From Actinotignum schaalii (GTDB taxonomy: Bacteria > Actinomycetota > Actinomycetes > Actinomycetales > Actinomycetaceae): DNA of 64,000 bases. The position numbers and the translations under genes are program-made. The stretch spans positions 1,240,001 through 1,304,000 of the forward strand of contig NZ_CP008802.1 in the NCBI RefSeq assembly GCF_000724605.1, given 5' to 3'. Under the pieces are notes generated by a model. It was given only the letters and a program-made list of their open reading frames with translations. It ran no database searches and was not told the DNA's origin. The stretch's first letter is position 1; every line of letters starts with the position of its first letter. This document shows, one piece after another, positions 1-14,468 of the stretch.

Positions 1-1
1 G

Positions 2-34
2 CGGGGGTGCACACCGCGATGAGTGGCACCCCCG
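2..34. terminator. hairpin downstream of dsdA
   Basis: A perfect 9-bp inverted repeat (CGGGGGTGC at 2-10, GCACCCCCG at 26-34) with a 15-nt loop lies just past the dsdA stop codon. It is placed like a transcription terminator for the minus-strand D-serine operon. The window edge hides whether a U-tract follows. Confidence 0.5.
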
Positions 35-49
35 ACTAACCGCCCTGCT

Positions 50-1396
50 TTACAGGGTCTCTTCACCCTTGGCGATGTAGGAATCCATCTCCTTTTCGGG
101 AACCATATTGCCGCCGGTGATCCACGTGAGGTGAGTGGCACCCGCGAGTTTCTCTGGGGTCAGGCCCGCCCGCTCCAGGTACTCGCTGGCGGCGAGCACG
201 TGGAAGGGCCCTTCGAAGGAAGTGGAGGAGGAAGGCTCAATGCGCAGGTCCTCAGTCTGTGCCAGGAGCGCCACGTTTTCGTACATGGTCTGGTCCTCAA
301 CGGTGTAGTAGCCGTCGATGAGGTACTGCATGCGCGAACCCACGAAAGCGGAGGGGCGCCCGCAGGCCAGGCCGTCCGCGGCGGTGAGGTTATCGATGCC
401 GAAATCTTGCACCGCGATCTCGTCGTGCTTGCCGGTCATCACCCCGAGGAACATGGAGGGCGAATGAGTCGGCTCGGCGAAGATGCAGTGGACGTTGTCA
501 CCGAACACGGTCTTGAGGCCGAAGGCCACGCCACCCGGGCCGCCACCCACGCCGCAGGGCAGGTAGGCGATCAGCGGATGATCGGCATCCACCGCGACAT
601 CGAGAGACTGGAACTGTCCTTGCAGGCGGCGCGCGGCCACCGCGTAGCCGAGGAAGAGCGAAGGCGAATTCTCATCGTCCACGAAGTAAGCAGTGGGATC
701 CGATTCGGCTTCCTTGCGGCCCTGAGCCACCGCCACCGAGTAATCCGATTCGTATTCCACCACGTTGACGCCGTGGGAGCGGAGCTTATCCTTCTTCCAC
801 TGGCGCGCATCGGCGGACATATGCACCGATGCCTGGAAACCAAGCTGGGCGGACATAATGCCGATGGACAGCCCCAAATTCCCGGTGGAGCCCACCGCCA
901 CCTTGTACTGGGAGAAGAACTTCCGGGCTTCTTCAGTATCGAGCTTGCGATAGTCATCCTCGAGGGTGATGAGGCCGGCTTCCAGCGCGAGTTCTTCGGC
1001 GTGCTTAAGCACTTCGTAGACCCCGCCGCGGGCCTTGATCGATCCGGAAATCGGCAGGTGGGAATCGAGCTTCGCCCACAGCTGGCCCGGGATCTGCACG
1101 CCCGTGCGTTCGGCGAGCTTAGCTTGCATGGTCGGAACCGCGACTAGCGGGGATTCCAGAATGCCAGCCGTGGGGCGGGCGGCCGGGAAAACTTGGCTAA
1201 GGTAGGGAGCCCAGCGCTTGAGCCGAGCTGCGGCGTCGTCCACATCAGCTACGGTCAGGCCGACCTTTGCCAGGCCCTCCGCGGCGGGAAGCACCTCCGG
1301 ATTGAACCAATCCGCGACCTTGAGGTCCACGAGGTCCTGAATAAGCGGGTAGTCCTCCACCCACTGTTCGAGCGTTTTTCCAGCGATAGTTGTCAT
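50..1396 (-). CDS. dsdA: D-serine ammonia-lyase (D-serine dehydratase)
   Basis: PLP enzyme of the tryptophan-synthase beta superfamily that deaminates D-serine to pyruvate and ammonia. The 448-aa length is typical of DsdA. Visible family marks are the PLP-lysine segment SGSIKARGG near residue 120, the phosphate-binding stretch GSTGNLGLS and the glycine-rich [10 protein letters not shown]. An AAAGGA ribosome binding site lies about 8 nt before the ATG. It follows the GntP-type permease by 57 nt on the same strand, which makes an uptake-plus-deamination operon. Assignment to DsdA rather than another PLP lyase rests on motif and length recognition and is strong. Confidence 0.93.
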   Translation of the reverse strand: MTTIAGKTLEQWVEDYPLIQDLVDLKVADWFNPEVLPAAEGLAKVGLTVADVDDAAARLKRWAPYLSQVFPAARPTAGILESPLVAVPTMQAKLAERTGVQIPGQLWAKLDSHLPISGSIKARGGVYEVLKHAEELALEAGLITLEDDYRKLDTEEARKFFSQYKVAVGSTGNLGLSIGIMSAQLGFQASVHMSADARQWKKDKLRSHGVNVVEYESDYSVAVAQGRKEAESDPTAYFVDDENSPSLFLGYAVAARRLQGQFQSLDVAVDADHPLIAYLPCGVGGGPGGVAFGLKTVFGDNVHCIFAEPTHSPSMFLGVMTGKHDEIAVQDFGIDNLTAADGLACGRPSAFVGSRMQYLIDGYYTVEDQTMYENVALLAQTEDLRIEPSSSTSFEGPFHVLAASEYLERAGLTPEKLAGATHLTWITGGNMVPEKEMDSYIAKGEETL

Positions 1397-1453
1397 GACT
1401 GAGTCCTTTCTCAGATGGATTGGCGGATAAGTGTGCGGCGGCGGATCCCGCGC

Positions 1454-2887
1454 CTAAATCACCAGGTGAAGCAGCATGGTCATGCACAGCGCCACCACCG
1501 AGGCGATGGTGGTGCCCACGGTAAGGGTCTTGAGCGCTTCCCCCACCGAGATGCCCATGTATTCCTTGTACAGCCAGAAGAGCGAATCGGTCACGTGCGT
1601 GAGGCCGATGGCGCCGGCGCCCACCGCAATCGCCATGAGCGCGGGGCTAAGATCCGGGGATGCCTGGAGCATCGGCAGCACGATCCCGGCCGCGGAAATC
1701 ATAGCGACCGTGGCGCTGCCCACCGCGAAGTGCAGCACAATCGCGATAAGCCAGGCGAGGATCAGCGGGCTGACGGGCAAGCTTCCCATGGCGCCCGCGA
1801 TAGCCTTGTCCATCCCGGAGGCCATAAGCACCGCGTTGAAGGCACCGCCCGCGCCAATAATGAGGAGCACCCCGCCGATGGGGCTGAAGGAGGAATCCGT
1901 CACCGAGGACAGGTCCGAAAGCGACTTGCCCCGCGAAATCCCCAGCGAGAAATACGCGAAAATCACCGAAATGAGAAGCGCCAGAATCGGGTTACCCACG
2001 AGGTCCACGAATTGGCGCAGGCCGTTTTCCTCGGGCAGGGTCTGATCCGCAACGGTGCGGCACACCATAATAATGAGCGGCAGCAGAATCGTGAGCAGGG
2101 TAATGCCGAAACCGGGCAGGGAACGGTCTGCGTCGTCGTTCTTAAGAACAGTTTCGCCCGCGGCGGGCGCGTCACCAGAGGTTCCGTTTGATTCGGGGCC
2201 GGGTTTTCCTTCGGCGACGACGCCGCTTACCTGGCCGGCGCCCGCGGTGACATGTGCACGTTCGAGCTGGCGCAGCCCAATTCCGGTGTAGAGCGGGCCG
2301 CCAATGAGGGCGGCGGGAACTCCAACCACCAGGCCCAACATAATAACCATGCCGACGTCTGCACCAAGGACGCTCGCAATAGCGGTAGCGGCCGGGTGCG
2401 GGGGCAGGATGCAGTGGACCACCATAAGGGAGATGGCCAGCGGCACTCCCACTCGGATCTTCGAGCAGCCCACTTCCTTGGCCACCACGAAAACGAGGGG
2501 TACCAGGAGCACGAAGCCAACTTCCACGAAGACCGGGATACCGGCGATCAAGCCGAGGAATGACATAACAATCGGGGCGCGTTTCTCACCGAAAACGCGA
2601 AGCATGCCCTTGGCGAGGCGTTCGGCCCCGCCGGATACTTCCAGCATTTTTCCGAGAATTGCACCGAAGCCAATAATAAGAACGAGGAATCCGAGCGTTC
2701 CACCAACGCCCTTTTCGAGTACATCGCCCACTTCCGCGGGCTTCACGCCCGTGACCAGCGCGACGGTAATCGCCGCGATGGTCAGGGCGATCGAGCCGTG
2801 TAATTTCAAGCCGACGATGAGCACAACAACGAGCACAATCGCCGCTATGAGGACTGCGATCAGCCCTCCGGTTCCTAGGGTCATCAT
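1454..2887 (-). CDS. dsdX: GntP-family permease, probable D-serine transporter
   Basis: A 477-aa polytopic membrane protein of the GntP/DsdX ion-symporter family. The N-terminus is hydrophobic at once, and family landmarks such as GIPVFVEVGFVLLVPL, CILPPHPAAT and AVGSATVAM are present. GntP proteins carry gluconate or related acids, while DsdX carries D-serine. Adjacency to dsdA favours D-serine here, by inference from context. Two ATG codons lie in tandem (2887 and 2884); the GGGAGG ribosome binding site suits the second better. It is the first gene of the minus-strand operon and is divergent from the serine hydrolase. Confidence 0.88.
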   Translation of the reverse strand: MMTLGTGGLIAVLIAAIVLVVVLIVGLKLHGSIALTIAAITVALVTGVKPAEVGDVLEKGVGGTLGFLVLIIGFGAILGKMLEVSGGAERLAKGMLRVFGEKRAPIVMSFLGLIAGIPVFVEVGFVLLVPLVFVVAKEVGCSKIRVGVPLAISLMVVHCILPPHPAATAIASVLGADVGMVIMLGLVVGVPAALIGGPLYTGIGLRQLERAHVTAGAGQVSGVVAEGKPGPESNGTSGDAPAAGETVLKNDDADRSLPGFGITLLTILLPLIIMVCRTVADQTLPEENGLRQFVDLVGNPILALLISVIFAYFSLGISRGKSLSDLSSVTDSSFSPIGGVLLIIGAGGAFNAVLMASGMDKAIAGAMGSLPVSPLILAWLIAIVLHFAVGSATVAMISAAGIVLPMLQASPDLSPALMAIAVGAGAIGLTHVTDSLFWLYKEYMGISVGEALKTLTVGTTIASVVALCMTMLLHLVI

Positions 2888-2958
2888 AACCTCCCGTGTA
2901 GCGCCACATCAGTGTGGCCTGTTCCCAGCCTACACACCCGACGATACTTTTGTCATCA

Positions 2959-2975
2959 TGATAAGTTTATTATCA
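2959..2975. promoter_or_regulatory. inverted repeat in the dsdX / serine hydrolase divergent region
   Basis: TGATAA and TTATCA flank a 5-bp GTTTA spacer, giving a 17-bp dyad midway between two divergent genes. It is AT-rich in a GC-rich setting, as an operator or promoter core would be. No regulator gene lies beside it, so the binding protein is unknown. Confidence 0.4.
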
Positions 2976-3033
2976 CGCTGTGGCGCAGCTTGCACGGACC
3001 TGCATATTGCTGCGGAGATGGCAGACTTGAGCC

Positions 3034-3891
3034 ATGCCCGTGGATAACAACACCGATAGCAGAGCCGTTAGCAGCACCGATCATCGTCCGGATAGCCACC
3101 TCGCTTCTGATTCTTTTAGCTTCCCGCACGCGCTCGGCGTTATTGACGGCGCCGGGCGCACCACTTTTTCTTATGGGAACACCCGGGAGATCTACCCGTA
3201 TATGTCGGTCACGAAACTGCTGGTGGCCTGGGCGACTCTCATCGCGGTGGAGCGCGGCCTGGCGGATTTTGACGATCCGGCCGGCCCTCCCGGTTCCACG
3301 GTGGTTCATCTGCTCGCGCATGCCTCCGGGCTGCCGGAGGAGGAAGGCCCGGTGCGGGCCGGGGTAGAAGAGAAACGCATTTATTCGAATTACGGTTTTG
3401 AGGTGCTCGGTGATTATCTGGAGAAGCGCACCGGGATGTCGATTCAGAATTGGGTGCGCCGGGCGGTGATTGAGCCGCTGCGCCTGAGTTCGGTGGCGGT
3501 GGAGGCGAGCCCGGCGTATTCCGCGGTGGGGAATCTGCGCGATCTGGCGCGGTTCGCCGGGGAGCTGCTGCGCCCGCGGCTCATTTCCCGCGAACTGGCG
3601 CGCTATGCCACCACCGTACATTTCGATGGCCTGCCCGGCCTGCTGCCCGGCTACGGCTGGCAGCGTAATAACACCTGGGGTTTGGGGATGGAGATTCGCG
3701 GGGAAAAGGACCCGCACTGGACAGGCCCCTCATTTTCGCCCCGCACCTTCGGTCACTTCGGGCAATCGGGTTCGTTCCTGTGGGTGGAGCCGGAGCTCGG
3801 CAAGGCCGGGGTTTTCCTGGGCGCACAGACTTTCGGGCGGGAGCACCGGAAGTTCTGGCCGGCGCTCACGGAGGAAATGCGCAGCCTCTAG
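3034..3891 (+). CDS. beta-lactamase-fold serine hydrolase
   Basis: A 285-aa protein of the class C beta-lactamase / penicillin-binding-protein-like hydrolases. The catalytic SxxK tetrad is SVTK in YPYMSVTKLL (about residue 53), the YxN element is YSN (about residue 116), and a late HFGQSG segment stands in place of the KTG/HxG triad. No signal peptide is evident, so a cytoplasmic esterase or peptidase role is more likely than antibiotic resistance. Substrate unknown. It is transcribed alone, divergently from the D-serine operon. Confidence 0.8.
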   Translation: MPVDNNTDSRAVSSTDHRPDSHLASDSFSFPHALGVIDGAGRTTFSYGNTREIYPYMSVTKLLVAWATLIAVERGLADFDDPAGPPGSTVVHLLAHASGLPEEEGPVRAGVEEKRIYSNYGFEVLGDYLEKRTGMSIQNWVRRAVIEPLRLSSVAVEASPAYSAVGNLRDLARFAGELLRPRLISRELARYATTVHFDGLPGLLPGYGWQRNNTWGLGMEIRGEKDPHWTGPSFSPRTFGHFGQSGSFLWVEPELGKAGVFLGAQTFGREHRKFWPALTEEMRSL

Positions 3892-3932
3892 AAGGCCACA
3901 CCCCAGAACAGCGCCACGCCCGCCTGCACCTA

Positions 3933-4088
3933 CTCGCCAGTTAAGGCGAGCTGCGCAGCTGCGCCGTCGTACTAAAACAGCGCCCGCAACAGCTGCACCT
4001 ACGCAAGAGCTCCCGCAACAGCCGCGCTTACGCAATAACTGCACCTACGCAGCAGCGCCCGCGGCGGGTTTCCCTACCACGGGCGCTG
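3933..4088. repeat. repeat-rich spacer with two hairpins
   Basis: This spacer between two convergent genes has no coding potential. It holds a small hairpin (CTCGCC 3933-3938, GGCGAG 3945-3950), about two and a half degenerate copies of a unit of roughly 35 bp resembling CCCGCAACAGCTGCACCTACGC, and a 9-bp hairpin (CAGCGCCCG 4053-4061, CGGGCGCTG 4080-4088). The hairpins may end transcription from each side. Confidence 0.55.
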
Positions 4089-4121
4089 TCACGAGCAACT
4101 CACTCGCGTGGAGTGACCGCT

Positions 4122-5201
4122 TTAGTCTTCGCCTTCGCCGTTCGGGGAGACGAGGATCTTGACCGCGGTTTCGTTGCGGTTGATGAGGGTGTCGAAGCCC
4201 TTGTCAACGAGGTCTTCCAGGTTGATCTTGCCGGTGATGAACGGAGCAAGATCGATCTTGCCCGAGGCAACCAGCTCAATCGTGTCCGGGTGGGTGTTGA
4301 CGTAGCCGATAACGCCGCGCACATCGAGTTCCTTCATGACCACGGAGTGCATATCAATATTCGGCTGGTGGCCCCAGATCGACATATTGACGAGCACGCC
4401 GCGCGGCCCGAGCGCCGCGATGAGCTGGTTGAGTACCACATCCACCGACGTGCATTCGAAGGCAACATTGGCGCCCACGCCGCCGGTGAGCTTCTTGGTT
4501 TCTTCCACGATATCGACTTCGCGCGGATCCCAAGCGTAATCGACCACGCCGGCATCAACGGCGCGCTGGCGGCGCAGTTCGGAGAGTTCCGAGACCGCGA
4601 CCTTGAGGCCCTTGGCTTTGAGCACCGCACAGCAGAGCACGCCGATGGGGCCGGCCCCGCCCACGAGGGCAAAATCGCCTTCCTTAACATCGCCGCGATC
4701 CACGCCGTGGACGGCCACGGAGAGCGGTTCGATGAGTGCGGCCTGGTCAAGGGGAATATTGTTGGGGATCTTGTGGACCCAGCGCCGCTTGACGACGATG
4801 TTTTCGGCCAGGCCGCCGCCGCGGCCGCCCAGACCGATGAAGTTCATATCGGGGGACAGGTGGTACGTGGTCGATTCGGGACCGGTGTCCACGCTGTCGC
4901 GGATAATATACGGTTCGACGACGACGTGGTCGCCGGCCGCGAGGTCCGTTACGCCTTCGCCAACTTCGGCAACGACGCCGGACATTTCGTGCCCGAGGGT
5001 GACCGGCACTTCCTCACCGGAAATCGGATGCGGGTGGCCTTCCGCGGGGCAGAAGATGGGACCGTCGAGGTATTCGTGAAGATCGGTACCGCAGATACCG
5101 CACCAAGCAACCTTCACCCGCACAGTGCCGGGTTCTAGCGGCTGCTCCTCGATATCTTCGATGCGAATATCGTGGTTACCGTAGTAACGCGCTGCTTTCA
5201 T
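4122..5201 (-). CDS. (R,R)-2,3-butanediol dehydrogenase-type zinc alcohol dehydrogenase
   Basis: A 359-aa medium-chain dehydrogenase interconverting acetoin and 2,3-butanediol, or a closely related alcohol and ketone, with NAD(H). It begins MKAARYYGNHDIRIEDIEE, the classic butanediol dehydrogenase start. Catalytic zinc ligands are in CGICGTDLHEY and GHEMSG, and the Rossmann glycines in LVGGAGPIGV. The usual four-cysteine structural-zinc lobe is missing: the segment after VVVEPYI has no cysteines. I recall the same loss in corynebacterial homologues. A GGAGGAG ribosome binding site precedes the ATG. Monocistronic. Confidence 0.85.
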   Translation of the reverse strand: MKAARYYGNHDIRIEDIEEQPLEPGTVRVKVAWCGICGTDLHEYLDGPIFCPAEGHPHPISGEEVPVTLGHEMSGVVAEVGEGVTDLAAGDHVVVEPYIIRDSVDTGPESTTYHLSPDMNFIGLGGRGGGLAENIVVKRRWVHKIPNNIPLDQAALIEPLSVAVHGVDRGDVKEGDFALVGGAGPIGVLCCAVLKAKGLKVAVSELSELRRQRAVDAGVVDYAWDPREVDIVEETKKLTGGVGANVAFECTSVDVVLNQLIAALGPRGVLVNMSIWGHQPNIDMHSVVMKELDVRGVIGYVNTHPDTIELVASGKIDLAPFITGKINLEDLVDKGFDTLINRNETAVKILVSPNGEGED

Positions 5202-5445
5202 ATCTCCTCCATTGGGTAGACCGTGCGCGATTGCGCGCTTTTTATTTTACTCGACGACGACGCAACTTTGAGGTGCGGACCACTTTTTACGCTGCACGCT
5301 GGATTGGAGATATGCCCTTGTTTTTGGAGCTGAAGCGCGGCCTATAGGCGCCCGAAGGCACGTCTGCCCTGGAGGGAACTCCCCGGCGACTTCATTCGCC
5401 CATTTGCCTTGTATTTGCCTAGTCGGTGCTTATGGGTTAAATGGG
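5202..5445. other. gene-free spacer between butanediol dehydrogenase and the rRNA operon
   Basis: This stretch holds the upstream region of the butanediol dehydrogenase gene (AT-rich near 5230-5250) and the far 3' flank of the rRNA operon. I see no plausible gene in it. Confidence 0.5.
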
Positions 5446-5490
5446 TGTGTGGGGTGCCAGCCCCATCAATCAGGACTAACACCCCACACA
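5446..5490. terminator. hairpin downstream of 5S rRNA
   Basis: A perfect 11-bp stem (TGTGTGGGGTG 5446-5456, CACCCCACACA 5480-5490) lies 14 nt past the 3' end of the 5S gene. A run of seven A on the plus strand (U-tract in the rRNA transcript) sits between the 5S end and the stem rather than after it. It is therefore either a terminator of unusual order or a processing signal. Confidence 0.6.
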
Positions 5491-5503
5491 TAATAAAAAA
5501 ATA

Positions 5504-5624
5504 TGGCGGCAGTGACCTACTCTCCCACACCCCACCGAGTGCAGTACCATCAGCGCAAACAACCTTAGCTACCGGGTTCGAAAAGGAGACCGGGCGTATA
5601 CCCTTGCCGCTATAACCACCGCCA
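5504..5624 (-). rRNA. rrf: 5S ribosomal RNA
   Basis: About 121 nt on the minus strand. The ends pair as helix I (TGGCGGTGGT with ACTGCCGCCA), and the conserved GAACCCGG and GGTAGCTAAG elements are present. It sits last in the 16S-23S-5S operon. Ends are set by helix I pairing and could be off by 1-3 nt. Confidence 0.92.
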
Positions 5625-5719
5625 CAACCAAACAAACACCAACCAACATGGTGGCCAGTCATCGCACAGTGAACGCAAACACACACTAAAATCTCACGCA
5701 AAACAAACTTCTCACATAT

Positions 5720-10739
<5,020 letters not shown>

Positions 10740-11674
10740 AAAACAGAGAGCCAAAATATCTAGCTCAAATAAAAAACATATAACAAGAACAAAACACACC
10801 ACCAACACAACTAAACACACCCACAAACAGTGGATACACCCAGTCTTTACATGTTGGAGTGGTACCTGTCCTTGCACACACCCACACAACCAAACAGCAA
10901 AACAAGCCAACAAAACTAAAAAGCCAGCCAACCTGTTCAGCTAGAAAAAGCTAGGTCGTGTGAACAAAAAATTTTCACGTAAAAAATATATTAGTCAGAC
11001 ACGCTATTAAGCATCCAAACACCATATCCACACCCCACACCAACCATCCACATCAAACAGACTGGTTAGTCCAGGGAGAATCATTCACGCTCAAGAAGAG
11101 CAACCCCGTTAGTCTACCACCACGGCCCGATTCTTTCAAACCAGGAAGCCTGTGGACTAGAACATAATCACGAGGATTTCCTGCCACCTTGAGGCGTTTC
11201 CGGCTCTCGGCGACGGATAACAAGCTTACAAGCCCACCCCGCTAGACGCAAATCAAAGTAGAGAGACACCCACCACACCCAGGCAAAACACCCAGAAAAC
11301 CAGTGAAAACCGCGCACAAACACCCGGAAAACACTTAGCAAACCAAGCGTAAACCAGGCCACACAACCCCAAAAACACTCGAGATTTCCGAACGAAACCG
11401 ACGAATAGACCCCAGCGGAGACTCCCAGACCGCGTCTGGGGCACCCCTAGACCACCTTCCCCCTGACCATTCCGAACCACAGGCCCCTGCGCTCAGCTCC
11501 GCTCCGCTTAAGGAAATGCACGGTTGCCGAAGGCCCCACGCAGTAGCCATCGTTACCGCCGAGTCGCGCATCCGCACCGAAGCCTCACACCCCGCAAAGC
11601 CGACGTCACCATGTGCACTGCGCGCCACTTGTCCACCTCGCGCGATGTGCCGTGTCACGTTTCAAAAAGAGTTG
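10740..11674 (-). other. rRNA operon leader and promoter region; no genes
   Basis: Nearly 1 kb without a convincing gene. The part next to 16S is very AT-rich, for example 10969-10992, where the minus strand reads TAATATATTTTTTACG, a plausible core promoter zone. Further out lies a small perfect hairpin, CCCAGAC (11425-11431) and GTCTGGG (11435-11441). Short ORFs here lack ribosome binding sites and family resemblance. The exact rRNA start site cannot be read with confidence. Confidence 0.55.
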
Positions 11675-11729
11675 TTGACAAATTTCAACATGCTCGTTAT
11701 GTTTCCCAATAAGAAGCGGAAACGTTTCC
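11675..11729 (+). promoter_or_regulatory. lacI-type regulator promoter with LacI-family operator
   Basis: A -35 box TTGACA (11675-11680), exactly 17 bp, then -10 TATGTT (11698-11703). Fifteen bases further on is a perfect 12-bp palindrome GGAAACGTTTCC (11718-11729), with the central CG typical of LacI-family operators. Its place just past the start site predicts negative autoregulation of the LacI-family gene and the genes behind it. Confidence 0.72.
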
Positions 11730-11771
11730 ATAAACAAAGTAGTTTGACACCCTGCAGCGAGGCAGATACAT

Positions 11772-12806
11772 ATGCGCGACGTTACGATTCAAGATGTTGC
11801 TCGAGCCGCAAAGGTCGGTTTGGGCACTGCGTCTCGCGCGCTTTCCGGAAATGGTTCGGTATCTTCTGAGACTCGGCAGCGAGTCCTTGAAGCTGCTTCG
11901 AGCCTCAATTACCGCCCCAACCGCAACGCAGCTTCTCTTCGCTCAAAGACCACGGGTACCGTTGCTCTTCTCGTCCCCGATATTCGCAATCCATTCTTCA
12001 CAGAACTGACGTATTGGTTTGAGACTGCGATGCGCGCGAAAGGCTCGACCGTCCTTATTGGTAGCGCAGGTGAAGATCACGCGCAAGAAAATGACTTCCT
12101 CGCTCAAATCATGGCGCAGCGTGTGGATGGAATTGTTATTTCTCCGCAGAGTGAAGACGATACCGTTATTCGGCAAGTGATCGAGGCCGATATTCCTCTT
12201 GTCCTTATCGACCGTCCCCTCAAACAGCTTTCGGTTCCCGTGATTTCCTCGCGTCCGGAACCCGGAATGACGGAGGCGGTGCAGAGCCTCGCCGCGCACG
12301 GCCATACGTGCATCGGTTACCTCGGAGGGCCCCAATCACTACCAATTGCGCGCGACCGTTACGCAGCATTTTTGGAGGCCCTTAACGAGCACGGCCTTCC
12401 AGGCACCACGCACTTCGTTGAGTGGGGAAGCTTTAGCCGAGATGCCGGGAAAATAGGAACACAAGCGCTCCTAAAGCGCGGAGTAACCGCGATTCTCGCA
12501 GCTAACGGGCAGCTCGGAACCGGAGCCCTTGAGCACTGCGCCTCAAGCAACCAAGCAATCGGCTCCGATCTCTCGCTTATCGTTTTCGACGATTACGAGT
12601 ACTTCCGTTTCATTTCCCCGTCCATATCTGTCATTGCGCAAGATATCGAAGGAATGGGACGAATCGCCGCCGATGCACTCGTTGATTGCATCGCGGGAAA
12701 AACAGCGCCGGATACCTATCTCCCGACGGTGTTCATCAAACGCGATTCACTGTGTTACACCCCTCCAGATGTGAAAGAAAACCGAAAGGGGGACTCACCT
12801 CATTAA
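11772..12806 (+). CDS. LacI-family transcriptional regulator
   Basis: A 344-aa repressor. The N-terminal helix-turn-helix VTIQDVARAAKVGLGTASRA and hinge NYRPNRNAASLRS are followed by a periplasmic-binding-like sensor domain (TVALLVPDIRNPFF, residues 60 onward). It heads a probable operon with an MFS transporter and a nucleoside hydrolase, so a nucleoside or ribose-like inducer is likely, by inference from context. A LacI-type palindrome in its own promoter suggests autoregulation. Confidence 0.9.
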   Translation: MRDVTIQDVARAAKVGLGTASRALSGNGSVSSETRQRVLEAASSLNYRPNRNAASLRSKTTGTVALLVPDIRNPFFTELTYWFETAMRAKGSTVLIGSAGEDHAQENDFLAQIMAQRVDGIVISPQSEDDTVIRQVIEADIPLVLIDRPLKQLSVPVISSRPEPGMTEAVQSLAAHGHTCIGYLGGPQSLPIARDRYAAFLEALNEHGLPGTTHFVEWGSFSRDAGKIGTQALLKRGVTAILAANGQLGTGALEHCASSNQAIGSDLSLIVFDDYEYFRFISPSISVIAQDIEGMGRIAADALVDCIAGKTAPDTYLPTVFIKRDSLCYTPPDVKENRKGDSPH

Positions 12807-12837
12807 TCCACGCATACATGTCCACGAAAGATTCCCT

Positions 12838-12854
12838 CTTACTTACTTACTTAC
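12838..12854 (+). repeat. tetranucleotide tract (CTTA)4
   Basis: CTTA repeated four times plus one base, in the 173-bp gap between the LacI-family regulator and the MFS gene. Such tracts can slip during replication. Here it could change spacing in a promoter or leader, but no promoter is evident beside it. Confidence 0.6.
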
Positions 12855-12979
12855 GACCAACATACTTTCCTCGCGCTTTGGAGCACCCGAAACGCACCAC
12901 ATTAGCGGCAATGTAGCCGCTCTCAGGCAGTACCAACTGCCCCGTTTTGCGGCAACGCCGCAGCAGAACAGGAGATGTC

Positions 12980-14401
12980 ATGACATCAACAAATAAAACG
13001 GACGCGCCACAGTCGGCAGCGCAATCCGTCGAACGTGAAGACAAATATCGGGGCCTCGCCCTCGCGGGCCTCATGTTTACCCTGATCGTCGCAGTGCTGT
13101 CTTATCAGCTCAATGCGAGCATGGTGACACCAGCGCTGCCCGCCATCGGACGCGACTTCGTGATCGATGAATCCACGGTTTCGCTCGTTTCGAGTCTCTT
13201 CTTCTTGGCTGGCGCCGTCGCCGGAATTATCTTGACCCGTTGGAGTGACTTCGTCGGGCGCAAGAGGATGCTCATTTACGTCCTCATTATTTTGTTCATC
13301 GGAACACTCGTTTGCGTCTTCGCTCCGTCATTCCCCATTTTCATGGTGGGGCGCGTTATCCAGGGCGTTTCCGGCGCCGTATTCCAGTTGACCTACATGA
13401 TTCTGAGCGAATCGGTTTCTGCAAAGACCTTCGGCACCATGATGGGTATCATCACGGCTGTCAACGGCGGCGTTGGCGGCCTCGACGGCTGGTTCGGTGG
13501 TCTCCTGACCAACGCTTTCGGATTCCGCTCCATTTTCATCGTGATCGCAGCACTCGTCCTCATTGCCATCATCCTCACGGGACGCGGCATTTCCCAGCAC
13601 GCGAATGATGCGGCCACGGGAAAGATGGATTGGTGGGGTGGCGCAACCCTATCCCTCGGACTCATTTTCCTGACCTACTACGTGAACTACGGCGGTTCCG
13701 ACGGGTGGTTCGCACCGATTAGCCTCGGCTTCCTCGCAGGAACGGTCATCTGCTTCATCGGTTTCTACTTCGTTGAGCGCAAGGTCGATTCTCCTCTCTT
13801 CGCCATTGAGCATCTTGCTTCACGTCACTGCTGGCCGCTCATTGCCACGACACTGCTGTCCCTGTCCTCCGTTTTCGCGGTTATCAACTTCACCGTTGCC
13901 ATGTTCAGCCAGAACCCCGAAGTTGGCTTCGGCCTCGATGCCGGTAAGGCCGCGCTGCTCTTCCTCACGCCGCCGGCGATGATTGGTCTCGCTGCAGCTC
14001 CCCTGTCGGGTTGGCTCGCGAGCAAGATTGGCTGGCTGCAGGTCCTGCGCGGCGGTTTGCTCATCTCCATTCTTTCCATCGGAGGGATCTGGCTCTGCCT
14101 TGATAACCAATGGGCGGTCTTTGCGTTCATCGCGGTTCTGGGCATCAGCTACAACGGCATGATCCTCACAACGATCAACGGCCTGGGTGTTCTACTGGCC
14201 CCGCCGGAAGCTCCCGGATCCCTGCCCGGACTCAACGGCGCAGCATTCGGCGTGGGCGCCAGCCTCGGTATCGGTCTCGTGGCTCCGTTTATCGGAACTT
14301 TCGCGGGTTACCGTACAGCGCTCATCGTTTCCCTCGGAATTGCCGTTCTCGCCCTCGTAACCGCGTGCATCCTCAAGCCGCGCGAGGGCCAGAAGATTTA
14401 G
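12980..14401 (+). CDS. MFS transporter, probable nucleoside carrier
   Basis: A 473-aa major facilitator with at least 12 hydrophobic helices and the loop 2-3 motif RWSDFVGRKRM. The start is set at 12980, where AGGAG sits 5 nt before the ATG; an in-frame ATG at 12947 has no ribosome binding site. By sequence it resembles drug:H+ antiporter-type MFS, but it lies between a LacI regulator and a nucleoside hydrolase, so transport of a nucleoside is the simplest reading. Substrate is inferred, not shown. Confidence 0.8.
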   Translation: MTSTNKTDAPQSAAQSVEREDKYRGLALAGLMFTLIVAVLSYQLNASMVTPALPAIGRDFVIDESTVSLVSSLFFLAGAVAGIILTRWSDFVGRKRMLIYVLIILFIGTLVCVFAPSFPIFMVGRVIQGVSGAVFQLTYMILSESVSAKTFGTMMGIITAVNGGVGGLDGWFGGLLTNAFGFRSIFIVIAALVLIAIILTGRGISQHANDAATGKMDWWGGATLSLGLIFLTYYVNYGGSDGWFAPISLGFLAGTVICFIGFYFVERKVDSPLFAIEHLASRHCWPLIATTLLSLSSVFAVINFTVAMFSQNPEVGFGLDAGKAALLFLTPPAMIGLAAAPLSGWLASKIGWLQVLRGGLLISILSIGGIWLCLDNQWAVFAFIAVLGISYNGMILTTINGLGVLLAPPEAPGSLPGLNGAAFGVGASLGIGLVAPFIGTFAGYRTALIVSLGIAVLALVTACILKPREGQKI

Positions 14402-14468
14402 CCCAAATTAGCCCAAAGCTCGCAGTCAGCGACGGTGCTGACTGGTTCCAACAGTAAAGGAGAACAAA

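Noticed and set aside
11168-11771. Short genes upstream of the LacI-type regulator
   Set aside because: Frames of 60-117 codons have no ribosome binding site, no recognisable motif and overlap the promoter.
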